A stretch of 53,489 nucleotides of DNA, from positions 1-53,489 of the forward strand of contig JBNARI010000014.1 of assembly GCA_049718765.1 (NCBI GenBank), read 5' to 3'. The notes under the pieces are model-generated. The model was not told where the DNA came from. It saw only the letters and a program-made list of their open reading frames with translations, and made no database searches. Made by a program: the position numbers and the translations under genes. Below, one piece after another: positions 16,556 through 24,698 of this stretch (position 1 is its first letter; each line of letters opens with the position of its first letter). This DNA comes from JBNARI01 sp049718765. Its GTDB lineage: Bacteria; Bacillota; Sulfobacillia; DUMF01.

Positions 16556-18070
16556 ATGTTTGGAGGGAAGAGAGTGTCACCGGTTGCACTGTACAGGATA
16601 GCCAGGCCCCAGCGCTTTTCCGAAGTGGTAGGGCAGACCCACGTGGTGCGCACGCTGAAGAATAGCTTAGTTCTAGGACGGATCTCCCATGCTTACCTGT
16701 TCTCTGGTCCCAGGGGTACAGGTAAGACTTCCGTTGCAAGGATCTTCGCCAAGGCCCTCAATTGCGCAAATCCGGAGGCAGGTGAGCCCTGCAACAGGTG
16801 TCGTTCCTGCGAGGAAATAACTTCTGGAACTTCGCAGGACGTCCTCGAGATCGATGCTGCATCCAACAGGGGCATAAATGAGGTGCGCGAGCTTAAGGAG
16901 GAAGCGTTTTTCGCGCCAGCTTCAGGGCGTTTCAGAGTGTACATTGTGGACGAAGTTCACATGCTCACCAAGGAGGCGTTCAACGCACTCCTGAAGACTT
17001 TGGAAGAACCACCTTCCCACGTAATCTTCATCCTGGCCACAACCGAAGTACACAAGGTGCCGGTGACGATCCTATCAAGGTGTCAACGGTTCGACTTCTT
17101 CCGCATCACTGAGGAGCTAATGGTGCCACACATCGCGCAAGTAGCAAGTGCCCATGGCATAACTGTTCATGAAGACGCTGCAAGACTAATTGCACGACTT
17201 TCAGACGGCTCTCTGAGGGATGCGTTGGGCTTATTGGACCAAGTATCCTCATCTGGTAACGTGGTAACCGAGTCACTAGTGAGGGACCTCATGGGCCTCG
17301 CACCCGCGTTGGGCGTTGAACAATTGGCAAACGCGGTGCTAACCGCTGATGCCAGCTCAGCCCTCTCAACGCTGGACCAGATGCTGGAGAAAGGAGCGGA
17401 CCCCCGCCTGCTCCTGGAAGAGCTTGCGGACACGTTGGGGCAAAAACTGAAGTCCTCCTGCTCAGCACATGACCTTGCCAGACTGCTGAAGGTCCTCAAC
17501 GTGGTAAGCGAAGGGGTACCTTTGCTCAGACAGTTTCCACTACCCCGAGTAGCCCTTGAAGCGATCGTGGCGAAGGCCTGCCTATGCCTTGAGTCCGAAC
17601 GGCCCCTACTAGCCCAGCCAGGGGGCTCACAAGCTAAGGAAAGGGCACAAGTTGAGACACCTGTCAAGTCCCCAGCACCGAGGCAGGAGGAGCAGCGCCA
17701 GCCTGTGGGCATTGAACAGGTGAAGGCTCAATGGAGCAAAGTGTTGGAAAAGCTGCGCCGCAACAAGCAAATGAGCGTGAGAGCACTGCTGCTCCCTGCC
17801 AGGCCAGTTGAGCTACGGGGTGAAACACTTATCCTGGCATTTCCCACTGAGGGACGTTTTCATGCGGAACAGCTCAAGCTGCCTCAGAACAAGAGCATAG
17901 CCGAGAAAGCAATTGCGGAAGTCTTGGGCAGTCAGGTAACCTTAGAGTTCACCTTTGCTGAAAAACTGCCAGAGGAGAAAGACTGCGTGCTCGAGCACCC
18001 ATTCGTCAAGCAGTCCCTTGAAATGCTTGGAGGGGAAATCCTGGAAATCAGAGAGGGCGATGACCAGTGA
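16556..18070 (+). CDS. dnaX: DNA polymerase III subunit gamma/tau
   Basis: Clamp-loader ATPase, 504 residues. Walker A GPRGTGKTS at 51-59; zinc-binding Cys70, Cys79, Cys82 and Cys85; Walker B IVDEVHML and the sensor/arginine-finger LSRCQRFDF. A charged, Pro/Gln-rich linker from about residue 360 leads to a tau-like C-terminal domain. ATG 16556 follows CTAGGAGGTACCATC. It heads the conserved dnaX-ebfC-recR-yaaL-bofA run. I see no A-rich slippery site of the E. coli kind, so a separate gamma product is not evident. Confidence 0.96.
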   Translation: MFGGKRVSPVALYRIARPQRFSEVVGQTHVVRTLKNSLVLGRISHAYLFSGPRGTGKTSVARIFAKALNCANPEAGEPCNRCRSCEEITSGTSQDVLEIDAASNRGINEVRELKEEAFFAPASGRFRVYIVDEVHMLTKEAFNALLKTLEEPPSHVIFILATTEVHKVPVTILSRCQRFDFFRITEELMVPHIAQVASAHGITVHEDAARLIARLSDGSLRDALGLLDQVSSSGNVVTESLVRDLMGLAPALGVEQLANAVLTADASSALSTLDQMLEKGADPRLLLEELADTLGQKLKSSCSAHDLARLLKVLNVVSEGVPLLRQFPLPRVALEAIVAKACLCLESERPLLAQPGGSQAKERAQVETPVKSPAPRQEEQRQPVGIEQVKAQWSKVLEKLRRNKQMSVRALLLPARPVELRGETLILAFPTEGRFHAEQLKLPQNKSIAEKAIAEVLGSQVTLEFTFAEKLPEEKDCVLEHPFVKQSLEMLGGEILEIREGDDQ

Positions 18071-18381
18071 AAATGGACATTATGAAGATGATGAAGCAGG
18101 TGCAAAAGTTGCAGACGGACATGGCCAAGCTCCAGGAGGAACTGGCCGGCCGAATTTATGACGGAGCATCTGGGGGTGGAGCAGTTAAGGCCACTGTCAA
18201 TGGCAAGTTTGAAGTGCTGAGCATAGAGATATCTCCTGACGCCGTTGATCCGTCGGACGTGGAAATGCTCCAGGACCTTGTTGTAGCTGCCGTGAACGAT
18301 GCACTGCGAAGAGCTCGGGAAGACGCCACAGCGCAAATGTCCAAACTTACCGGCGGCATGACGTTGCCAGGCCTGATGTGA
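18067..18381 (+). CDS. ebfC: YbaB/EbfC-family nucleoid-associated protein
   Basis: 104 residues, a small dimeric DNA-binding protein of unknown detailed role. Family hallmarks are the N-terminal helix MKMMKQVQKLQTDMAKLQEE, then GGGAVKATVNGKFEVLSIEI (both within 20 residues) and DVEMLQDLVVAAVNDA. A GTG at 18067 overlaps the dnaX stop; an ATG at 18073 is an equally possible start. Located between dnaX and recR, as in most Firmicutes. Confidence 0.93.
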   Translation: MKMDIMKMMKQVQKLQTDMAKLQEELAGRIYDGASGGGAVKATVNGKFEVLSIEISPDAVDPSDVEMLQDLVVAAVNDALRRAREDATAQMSKLTGGMTLPGLM

Positions 18382-18392
18382 GGGGGTAGGCA

Positions 18393-18989
18393 ATGCTCTA
18401 TCCCGAACCCATGCTTAAGCTGATAGACCGATTGACCAAGCTGCCAGGCATCGGGCCCAAGACTGCTCAGCGACTGGCCTATTACCTGGTCACGTCCCCT
18501 GAAAGCGAGGTTCGGGCACTGGCAGATGCCATGCTTGTAGCTAAGGAAAAGATTACTTACTGTTCCGTCTGCTTTAATCTGACAGACAGGGATCCTTGCC
18601 ACGTTTGCTCAGACCCTTCTAGGGACAAGGAGCTTATCTGCGTGGTTGAACAGCCCAGAGACGTAGTAGCCATGGAACGCACTGGCCGCTACAAAGGCCT
18701 CTACCACGTGCTCCACGGTGCAATATCACCGTTGGATGGAATCGGCCCAGAAGACTTGAAGACCAAGGAGTTGCTACTCAGGATAAACCCTGGGGCAGTC
18801 AAGGAAGTTATCTTGGCAACCAACACCGATGTAGAAGGCGAAACCACGGCCATGTATATTGCTAAGTTGCTCAAGCCCTTGGGAGTAAAAGTGACCAGGA
18901 TCGCTTACGGTGTTCCGGTTGGAGGTGATTTGGAGTTCGCCGACCAGATAACCTTGGGACGTGCTCTGGAAGGCAGGCGAGAGATGTAA
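18393..18989 (+). CDS. recR: Recombination protein RecR
   Basis: 198 residues, standard length. Helix-hairpin-helix TKLPGIGPKTAQRLAYYL near 15-32, C4 zinc finger Cys57/Cys60/Cys69/Cys72, then a Toprim domain (CVVEQPRDVVAMERTGRYKG) and a C-terminal Walker-B-like segment (AYGVPVGGDLEFAD). It acts with RecF and RecO to load RecA at gaps. Follows ebfC after 11 bases with GAGGGGGTAGGCA before the ATG. Confidence 0.96.
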   Translation: MLYPEPMLKLIDRLTKLPGIGPKTAQRLAYYLVTSPESEVRALADAMLVAKEKITYCSVCFNLTDRDPCHVCSDPSRDKELICVVEQPRDVVAMERTGRYKGLYHVLHGAISPLDGIGPEDLKTKELLLRINPGAVKEVILATNTDVEGETTAMYIAKLLKPLGVKVTRIAYGVPVGGDLEFADQITLGRALEGRREM

Positions 18990-19079
18990 CTAGAGTGTAT
19001 AGTCAAGGAAATCCCTGGATACAGTAATGCCGCGGACATCCGCTACCCCGCATATAGTTGGAGTAACGGAGGGATTGCC

Positions 19080-19337
19080 TTGATTCGTTTTCTTCACCGC
19101 CTTCTTGGATGGCGCGTCTCCACCCGTAACAAGGGTGAAAGCGACCACAGCGTGGAACTGATGCGCGCGATGGACTCGGCGAGACGGGAATGGGCTGCGG
19201 CCGAATCTTACTTCAAGATGGTTTCCCAACCAGAGCTTGTAGACCACGCTGTTTTCTTGATGGAGGCAGCAAAGAGGCGCTATGAGTATTTGCTGCGACT
19301 CGCTAGGGAGCAAAGGATCAACGCGCACCCTGATTGA
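19080..19337 (+). CDS. yaaL: YaaL-family protein (DUF2508)
   Basis: 85 residues, largely helical, with the DUF2508 pattern ELMRAMDSARREWAAAESYF and MEAAKRRYEYLLRLAREQ. Function unknown; conserved between recR and bofA in endospore formers. The start is TTG 19080, 5 bases after the strong site GGAGGGATTGCC. There are 90 bases between recR and this gene with no evident terminator. Confidence 0.85.
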   Translation: MIRFLHRLLGWRVSTRNKGESDHSVELMRAMDSARREWAAAESYFKMVSQPELVDHAVFLMEAAKRRYEYLLRLAREQRINAHPD

Positions 19338-19412
19338 AGCGAGTACATGCATCTCCCCGTGCCCCAGAGCATATGAATGCAACGGGACAAAGCTTGCGAG
19401 GGGGAAAGCCAA

Positions 19413-19685
19413 GTGTCCGGTACCAACTACCTCTTGTTGTTGGGTTACGCTGCAGCTTTCATTGGGGTAATGTTGCTGGTGCGGGTTCTTTATCTTCCCC
19501 TGAGGTGGCTTTTGCAACTCGCTTACTCAGCAGTGGTCGGAGCATTAGTTCTTTGGGCAATAAACTTGGTAGGTAACCTCCTAAGCTTTCACCTACCCGT
19601 CAATCTCATAACCTCTCTGGTGGTTGGCTCTCTTGGTGTGCCAGGCCTTTGCTTAATTCTGGCGTTAAGGGCGCTTGTATCATAG
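19413..19685 (+). CDS. bofA: BofA-family protein (pro-sigma-K processing inhibitor type)
   Basis: 90-residue membrane protein. Two hydrophobic segments are followed by INLVGNLLSFHLPVNLITSL and VGSLGVPGLCLILAL, the C-terminal hallmark of BofA. In Bacillus, BofA holds the SpoIVFB protease inactive until late in sporulation. GTG 19413 is chosen because AGGGGGAAAGCCAA precedes it; the longer frame from 19377 lacks a site. Presence of this gene is the clearest sporulation marker in the window. Confidence 0.85.
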   Translation: MSGTNYLLLLGYAAAFIGVMLLVRVLYLPLRWLLQLAYSAVVGALVLWAINLVGNLLSFHLPVNLITSLVVGSLGVPGLCLILALRALVS

Positions 19686-20440
19686 GTTTCTCCTCTCACT
19701 GGCTACATTGCTGTGGAGGCCACCTAACGCACCATGACAGGTTCCAAACTGCCCGGGAAACTGTCTGATCTGAACCTTTCGCTCTATCGGAAATACAATG
19801 TGCCACCCATAGGCGACTACTCAAGAGTTGCAAAACAGCTGTTACCCAGGTCGTGGTAAACAGCGCCGCCTCCCGCGATGCGCCTTACAACATGCAACTT
19901 GTTTTCAGTCACATACTCTATATCCACTTGGTTGAGAGTGTTCTGGAACCTACCCACCATGACAGATGGCATATTCTACCACAACAGGATGTAATCTCCC
20001 GGCTAAAGTATTTTCGTATATATTCCTCAAAAGCCAAGTTAAAGTAGGGGTTTAGAGACTCGTTAGGAACCTAAATCACCGAATAGCCACCCCGCGATTG
20101 CTCATATCCGAACGAAGAGTCGAGTTACAACAAGTTGTAACTGGACCTCCGCGGGCATCACAGTTGAGCCCCAGACATGCCCTCTGCTCAAGCCTCACTG
20201 TTTCACCTACAATTGAAGCTTAGCGACCAGGATTGCGAAACGTAGCAACAAGCGAGTTGCACTGTTCCAGCAGGATGCGCCCATGCCTGGGCATCTATTC
20301 ATCTTCTTCAGACTGCTTTTGCCACAGGCACGGGCGTTTCCTCATCCTCGCAGCTCCTGACTAGTCCAGCCAGGCATCTGCGTACATGCTAGTAATCAAT
20401 TCCCTTCTCCATAAGTTGGCATTAATTTGGCCAAACTGGA
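19686..20440. other. 755-base gap without a supported gene
   Basis: Only short frames occur; the best (64 codons from 19853) has no ribosome site or recognisable motif. The stretch holds a 20-base dyad at 20123-20142 and two copies of CACCATGACAG (from about 19731 and 19956). It separates convergent units, bofA on plus and the symporter on minus. It could be a decayed gene region. Confidence 0.5.
20123..20142. repeat. Perfect 9+9 dyad AGTTACAAC-AA-GTTGTAACT
   Basis: An isolated operator-like palindrome in the gap between bofA and the symporter, with no gene start within 300 bases. Role unknown. Confidence 0.4.
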
Positions 20441-21934
20441 TCACGCCTCGTTGCCGTAAATTTCCTCCTCGAGGTAATCGTGAATTCTGGCAACCACTTC
20501 TTTAGGAGGCGGTGGTGTAAGCAGGCTTACAGCCACAAAGAGTATGGTGTTAACCAGCAATCCCCAAAGCACAGGGTGAACCACAGGGTACGGGTTTTTG
20601 AAGAACAGGGTTATTAGAACAGCTACCAAGCCGCCTATAGTGCCCCAAATGGCCCCTTCCCGGGTTGCACGCCGCCAGTAGAGCCCACCAAAAAGTGCTG
20701 GCATTAGCTGCGCAAAACCGGGTGAAGAAAACTTGTATGCGTAGTCTACCAAAACCGCAGGTCTGAAGGCCACCACTAGGAGGACCAACACCATCATTAC
20801 GATAACCCACATTTTCGCAAACCGCACACGTCTCTCTTGAGGAGCATTAGGTTCCACAAAGCGGTCATAAATGTCGACCTGCAATGTAGAACTTGCTACC
20901 AGCAACTGGGAGTCAGCAGTGGACATACCAAATGCGAACACTCCTACTACAATGAGAGCTGCAAAGATGACAGGTGCGTAATCTGAAACCATCATTGGTA
21001 CTATGTTATCAGCCATTTTTGCCGAAAGGCCAGGGTATACTCCGGGTGCAATATAAGCCCCTTCAATTAAGAACCAGGTAAAGGTAAATACTTCGAGAAT
21101 TGGGAAGGCCCACGCCATTACCCTAAAGACTTCTTTAGACTTCGCGAAGTAGGAACGAACAAAGACATGGGGCCATGCCACGATGGCCATACCCGCCGTA
21201 ACCGACAGGCCCAAAACGCCTATCCAGTTGCCATACGCACCATAATGCATAAACATTTTGGGGGAGTTTTTCAACGCCGCTTGAGCAGCTGCAGGAAGAC
21301 CTCCAGGGAAAGCGCGGTACAGCACAAAGAGCACAGTTATTACGAGTATGGCAAGCCCAGAAAAACCAGCAAGCGTATCTGTATAAGCAATCGACCGGGC
21401 CCCACCCCACAGTACGTGACCAACGATGTAGACTGTCAGCACGGCCACTCCAATAACGAACGGGATTGTTCCCTTGCTTGCCACTTCCATACCATTGGCT
21501 ACTCCGATTATTTGCAGTGCGATATATGGGACGAGGAATACCAGACCTATGAGCGCTACTATCCACCGATAAGTCTCGCTGTAGAACCTGTCTGCCATGA
21601 AGTCTCCAGGAGTTATGTACCCATACTTTTTGCCCAGTAGCCAAAGGCGATACATCACAGTGGGTGCATAGAAGCCCACAACACAAGCCCCGGCCACACC
21701 ACTGAAATAACCAATCCCTGACCTGTAGATACCAGCTGCGTACCCGTAAAACGCCAGCGCACTCCAAATCGACAAGCAAATAGTGCCAAGTATTAGGATG
21801 GTTCCCACAGACCTGTTAGCTACGAAGTAATCAGAGGTTGACGTATCAACTTGCTCCTTGTGGGCTCTGTTCGAAAGAACAGCGATACCGATGCCATATA
21901 GAACAATACCAGTTATGACTAACCACGCTAGCAT
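20441..21934 (-). CDS. Sodium:solute symporter (SSS family)
   Basis: 497 residues with about 13 hydrophobic segments. Recognisable SSS stretches include SDYFVANRSVGT near 35-46, SALAFYGYAAGIYRSG near 57-72, the GFSGLAILV helix and FGMSTADSQLLVASS near 335, the region that contributes sodium ligands in the family. The substrate is probably a carboxylate or amino acid, but cannot be fixed. ATG 21934 follows AAAGGGGGTAAAAGGAG. It lies 20 bases after the small DUF3311-like gene, and the two are surely co-translated partners. Confidence 0.88.
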   Translation of the reverse strand: MLAWLVITGIVLYGIGIAVLSNRAHKEQVDTSTSDYFVANRSVGTILILGTICLSIWSALAFYGYAAGIYRSGIGYFSGVAGACVVGFYAPTVMYRLWLLGKKYGYITPGDFMADRFYSETYRWIVALIGLVFLVPYIALQIIGVANGMEVASKGTIPFVIGVAVLTVYIVGHVLWGGARSIAYTDTLAGFSGLAILVITVLFVLYRAFPGGLPAAAQAALKNSPKMFMHYGAYGNWIGVLGLSVTAGMAIVAWPHVFVRSYFAKSKEVFRVMAWAFPILEVFTFTWFLIEGAYIAPGVYPGLSAKMADNIVPMMVSDYAPVIFAALIVVGVFAFGMSTADSQLLVASSTLQVDIYDRFVEPNAPQERRVRFAKMWVIVMMVLVLLVVAFRPAVLVDYAYKFSSPGFAQLMPALFGGLYWRRATREGAIWGTIGGLVAVLITLFFKNPYPVVHPVLWGLLVNTILFVAVSLLTPPPPKEVVARIHDYLEEEIYGNEA

Positions 21935-21954
21935 CTCCTTTTACCCCCTTTCGT

Positions 21955-22149
21955 CTACCGAATGATAGTCTTCGCCAATAGTCCGCACAGAATCGACATT
22001 TCGACTGCGTACAGCCAGTAGTTCAAGAACTGGAACGGTAACCATCCAAACAGCATCGGGTTTGGTAAGTACGGTGGCAGAATATTGCCTTGCACGATAA
22101 CAAGAGCAATCAAAGCTGACAACAACTGTGCACGCTTTTTGCGAGACAC
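21955..22149 (-). CDS. DUF3311-like small membrane subunit of the symporter
   Basis: 64 residues: a short basic N-terminus (SRKKRAQ), one hydrophobic helix, the LPPYLPNPMLFGWLPFQFLN stretch and a second helix. Small proteins with this layout (DUF3311) are commonly encoded just before SSS transporters and are thought to be accessory subunits. GTG 22149 is fixed by AAGGAGGTGTAACAGGC upstream. Confidence 0.7.
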   Translation of the reverse strand: MSRKKRAQLLSALIALVIVQGNILPPYLPNPMLFGWLPFQFLNYWLYAVEMSILCGLLAKTIIR

Positions 22150-22569
22150 GCCTGTTACACCTCCTTCTTACCCTGCTTTTTTGTCGTGCATCCGAGATCT
22201 CGAAAAACGCACTTTCGCGCAAAGCGGTAAAACAAGCCCAAGCCGCTTCAGGCTCTGTTCTGGACATCACACCTCCTCGGCCAGCATGTAGTAGTCCCGT
22301 GCCAAACTTCCTCGAACCTTCACGTCAACTTACAGACCGCTGCCGAAAACTATCTAACAAGCCGTACCCGTCGCCGCAAGCCCCTTGGTAAGCTACCCGT
22401 TCGCCTGCTTTTTTGGCTATCCGGGGCAAAGCTATGTACTCTTCCAGCTCTCCACCCCCCTACCACGTAGCCCATGGGCAACAACTTGGCTCCCTCTCGA
22501 GTGCAATATCTTGCCAAGCAGTTTCCTTTGTGCAGGTAGCAAATCTATCAGTCTGTTAGCTGGCAGCCT
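22150..22569. other. 420-base gap between moaD-like gene and symporter unit
   Basis: No complete gene is supported. On the minus strand a frame ending EEV (stop at 22269-22267) overlaps an ATG (22267-22265) as TGATG, with CGAGGAGG just upstream. This is the signature of coupled translation between two genes, but both frames are short. They may be remnants of a lost upstream gene, or a leader. Confidence 0.4.
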
Positions 22570-22803
22570 TTACCCTCCACAAATTGGGGGGTACACATCT
22601 ACACAGTCTCCGTCTGACAACTCATGTCCAAGCTTGGCTTTTTGTCCGTTTACGGTGATAACAGCCGTCATTTCTTCGGGAACATTTACCTTCATAAGTA
22701 AAGCCCTAACTGTAGCCCCAGCTTCCAAACACAGGTCAAAATCTGAAAGCCTGTCCTGTCGGTAGACGTTTAGACCAGCCCAAAGCCTCACTCTAACTCT
22801 CAT
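22570..22803 (-). CDS. MoaD/ThiS-family sulfur carrier protein
   Basis: 77 residues of ubiquitin-like fold ending in the required C-terminal Gly-Gly (PPICGG). MoaD-type carriers deliver sulfur for the pyranopterin dithiolene of Mo/W enzymes. The ATG overlaps the stop of the AOR gene (ATGA), and such carriers are often found beside AOR genes, so tungsten-cofactor supply for the neighbouring enzyme is likely. Other cofactor genes are not in this window. Confidence 0.85.
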   Translation of the reverse strand: MRVRVRLWAGLNVYRQDRLSDFDLCLEAGATVRALLMKVNVPEEMTAVITVNGQKAKLGHELSDGDCVDVYPPICGG

Positions 22804-24677
22804 GCCAACCAGCCCAAACCAAGTTCAGCAAGCTTTGCTTTGGTGGGTATTCCAGTATTCGGGTCCCACCCGCGCATTTGGTAATACAGCTTCACTGCTG
22901 CATAGAATTCGTCCCGGTTTATTCCGTCGTAATCCCCGTTTTCGGATCGAGAAAATAAGCGTTCTGGTAAAATGTCCCGTTGTGCACACGGCCCTTCACG
23001 ACTGTTAAACATCCGGGCCATGCACCCTGCTCGCTCCCCCGCCTTCATCAACTCCCAGAGACCGAAGTCCCACCCAGTAGCAGCCGACACAGCACTCACC
23101 ACCATGTGAACAGGCAGCAAACCTCTGGGAACTACGCAGAAAAAGCATGCACCTAAGCACTTCAGAGCGTCCCACCACATATTGCCGTAGTAGTAAAGCC
23201 TTACTTTTTTTTCGTCCATGCTTACCGATGATACGGGCTCGTCTAACCCAATACATTCCATTGTCTCGAGCCCATAAGCCCCCGCCTTGCTAAAAAGAGG
23301 ATCGTGCGGAGCTGTCATGTGGTCTGCACCGTGATCCGACACTGCATAACCTAAACCTACCCCAGTCTTGCCCCTCGGCTCGTGCAGCGGGAGTTCAAGT
23401 CCTTTTACTTGCATAGCAAGTTTCTCTGCAGCAGCACCAATCGCCTTGGCTGCCCTCAAGCTGCCCTCTGCCAGAAGATCACCTATCCCAGATCGCGTAG
23501 CAATCATCTCCAACAGCGGCATCACAACCGCTGAGTTCCCGAACCTCACCCCCAGTCGGATCAGCTCTGGATCCTGCACAAGGCCACTCTCCACGCAATC
23601 CATGGTAAATGCTATTGTCATGCCTGCGGAAATCGTGTCCAAACCCATGTCATTACAGTAGACATTGGCCCTTAGGACGGTGAGGGGATCGTCAATGCCA
23701 AGGGCGCAACCAAATGCTCCTATAGTTTCGTACTCTGGGCCATGGGCAACCTGACTTCCCCCCACGGCTCCGTCGTCTACTATGAACGACAACTTGCACC
23801 TAATTGGGCACGCCCAACATCCCTCTTTAACGACGCGATACTTCCATTCACCCCCTAACTTTGCCAACTCTCGCCAACCGTCAAAACGCATTGCGCGAAA
23901 ATTCCGTGTCGGTAACATGGATGAAGCTTGTAACCCGGGAATAAGTCCTGGCGTGCCACTTGTATTCAGAGCCGCAGACGGCGCGTTGTTCCTAAAGTTT
24001 GCTGCGAACCATGCCGCGATCTTGTTCAGTTCCTCTGCATTCTTTACGGCCACTGGCTTCGAACCTGTTACGGCTATTGCTTTTAGCTTCTTTGACCCCA
24101 TTACAGCCCCTAAGCCGCCTCGGCCTGCTGCATCCCTTTCGTCCTCCATGATACAGGCAAAGCGTACCAACTTCTCGCCTGCCGGACCGATACTGAGCAC
24201 CGATGTCGTCTTACCAAGTTTGCTCTTGAGGGTTGAGCACGTTCCCTTAACAGTCCGACCCCATAGCTCCGAAGCATCCTCAATGGAAACGTTCTCGTCT
24301 CGTACCACTATGCATACCGGTGTAGGGCTAGAACCCCGTACAATCAAAGCATCGTATCCTGCGCGTTTTAGTTGAGCTCCCCACGAACCCCCCACTTCCG
24401 ACTCACAGTACCCATCCGTAAGTGGTGACTTGCCTCCAATCACCACCCTGGAGAACCCAGGCATCCTCGTGCCAGCCAGTACGCCTGTGGCAAACACTAG
24501 CACATTCTCAGGACTCAATGCTTCAGTCCTAGGGCGTACCTGTTGGAGTAGGTTGTAGGCTACGAAACCCTTACCTCCAAGATAGGAGCGATAAAACTGC
24601 TTGTCGTAGCTCTCTGTGGTTACGCTCCCACTGGTCAGGTCCACGACAGCATATTTCCCAGTGTACCCAAAAGCCAT
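22800..24677 (-). CDS. aor: Aldehyde:ferredoxin oxidoreductase (tungsten enzyme)
   Basis: 625 residues, typical AOR length. The N-terminal domain shows YLGGKGFVAYNLL and GVLAGTRMPGFSR; the cluster-binding CWACPIRC lies near residue 290, with a further Cys pair in CLGACFFC near 500; GRGGLGAVMGSKKLKAI is the pterin-region hallmark. It oxidises an aldehyde to the acid with two ferredoxins in the cytoplasm. ATG 24677 follows AAGGAGGTACTCC. The gene follows lpd after 21 bases inside an operon that would generate acetaldehyde, which makes acetaldehyde a likely substrate. Related W-enzymes with other aldehyde ranges are possible. Confidence 0.92.
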   Translation of the reverse strand: MAFGYTGKYAVVDLTSGSVTTESYDKQFYRSYLGGKGFVAYNLLQQVRPRTEALSPENVLVFATGVLAGTRMPGFSRVVIGGKSPLTDGYCESEVGGSWGAQLKRAGYDALIVRGSSPTPVCIVVRDENVSIEDASELWGRTVKGTCSTLKSKLGKTTSVLSIGPAGEKLVRFACIMEDERDAAGRGGLGAVMGSKKLKAIAVTGSKPVAVKNAEELNKIAAWFAANFRNNAPSAALNTSGTPGLIPGLQASSMLPTRNFRAMRFDGWRELAKLGGEWKYRVVKEGCWACPIRCKLSFIVDDGAVGGSQVAHGPEYETIGAFGCALGIDDPLTVLRANVYCNDMGLDTISAGMTIAFTMDCVESGLVQDPELIRLGVRFGNSAVVMPLLEMIATRSGIGDLLAEGSLRAAKAIGAAAEKLAMQVKGLELPLHEPRGKTGVGLGYAVSDHGADHMTAPHDPLFSKAGAYGLETMECIGLDEPVSSVSMDEKKVRLYYYGNMWWDALKCLGACFFCVVPRGLLPVHMVVSAVSAATGWDFGLWELMKAGERAGCMARMFNSREGPCAQRDILPERLFSRSENGDYDGINRDEFYAAVKLYYQMRGWDPNTGIPTKAKLAELGLGWLA

Positions 24678-24698
24678 CGGAGTACCTCCTTGCACCCG

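Noticed and set aside
16681..18070. Programmed frameshift in dnaX
   Set aside because: No run of A resembling the E. coli slippery site was seen.
19853..20047. 64-codon frame in the gap after bofA
   Set aside because: No ribosome site, no recognisable motif and low-quality composition; kept only as part of the gap description.
21941..22270. 109-codon frame overlapping the DUF3311-like gene
   Set aside because: It has a good ribosome site but overlaps a recognisable gene almost completely and is Arg/Cys-rich, so only the coupling signal is reported.
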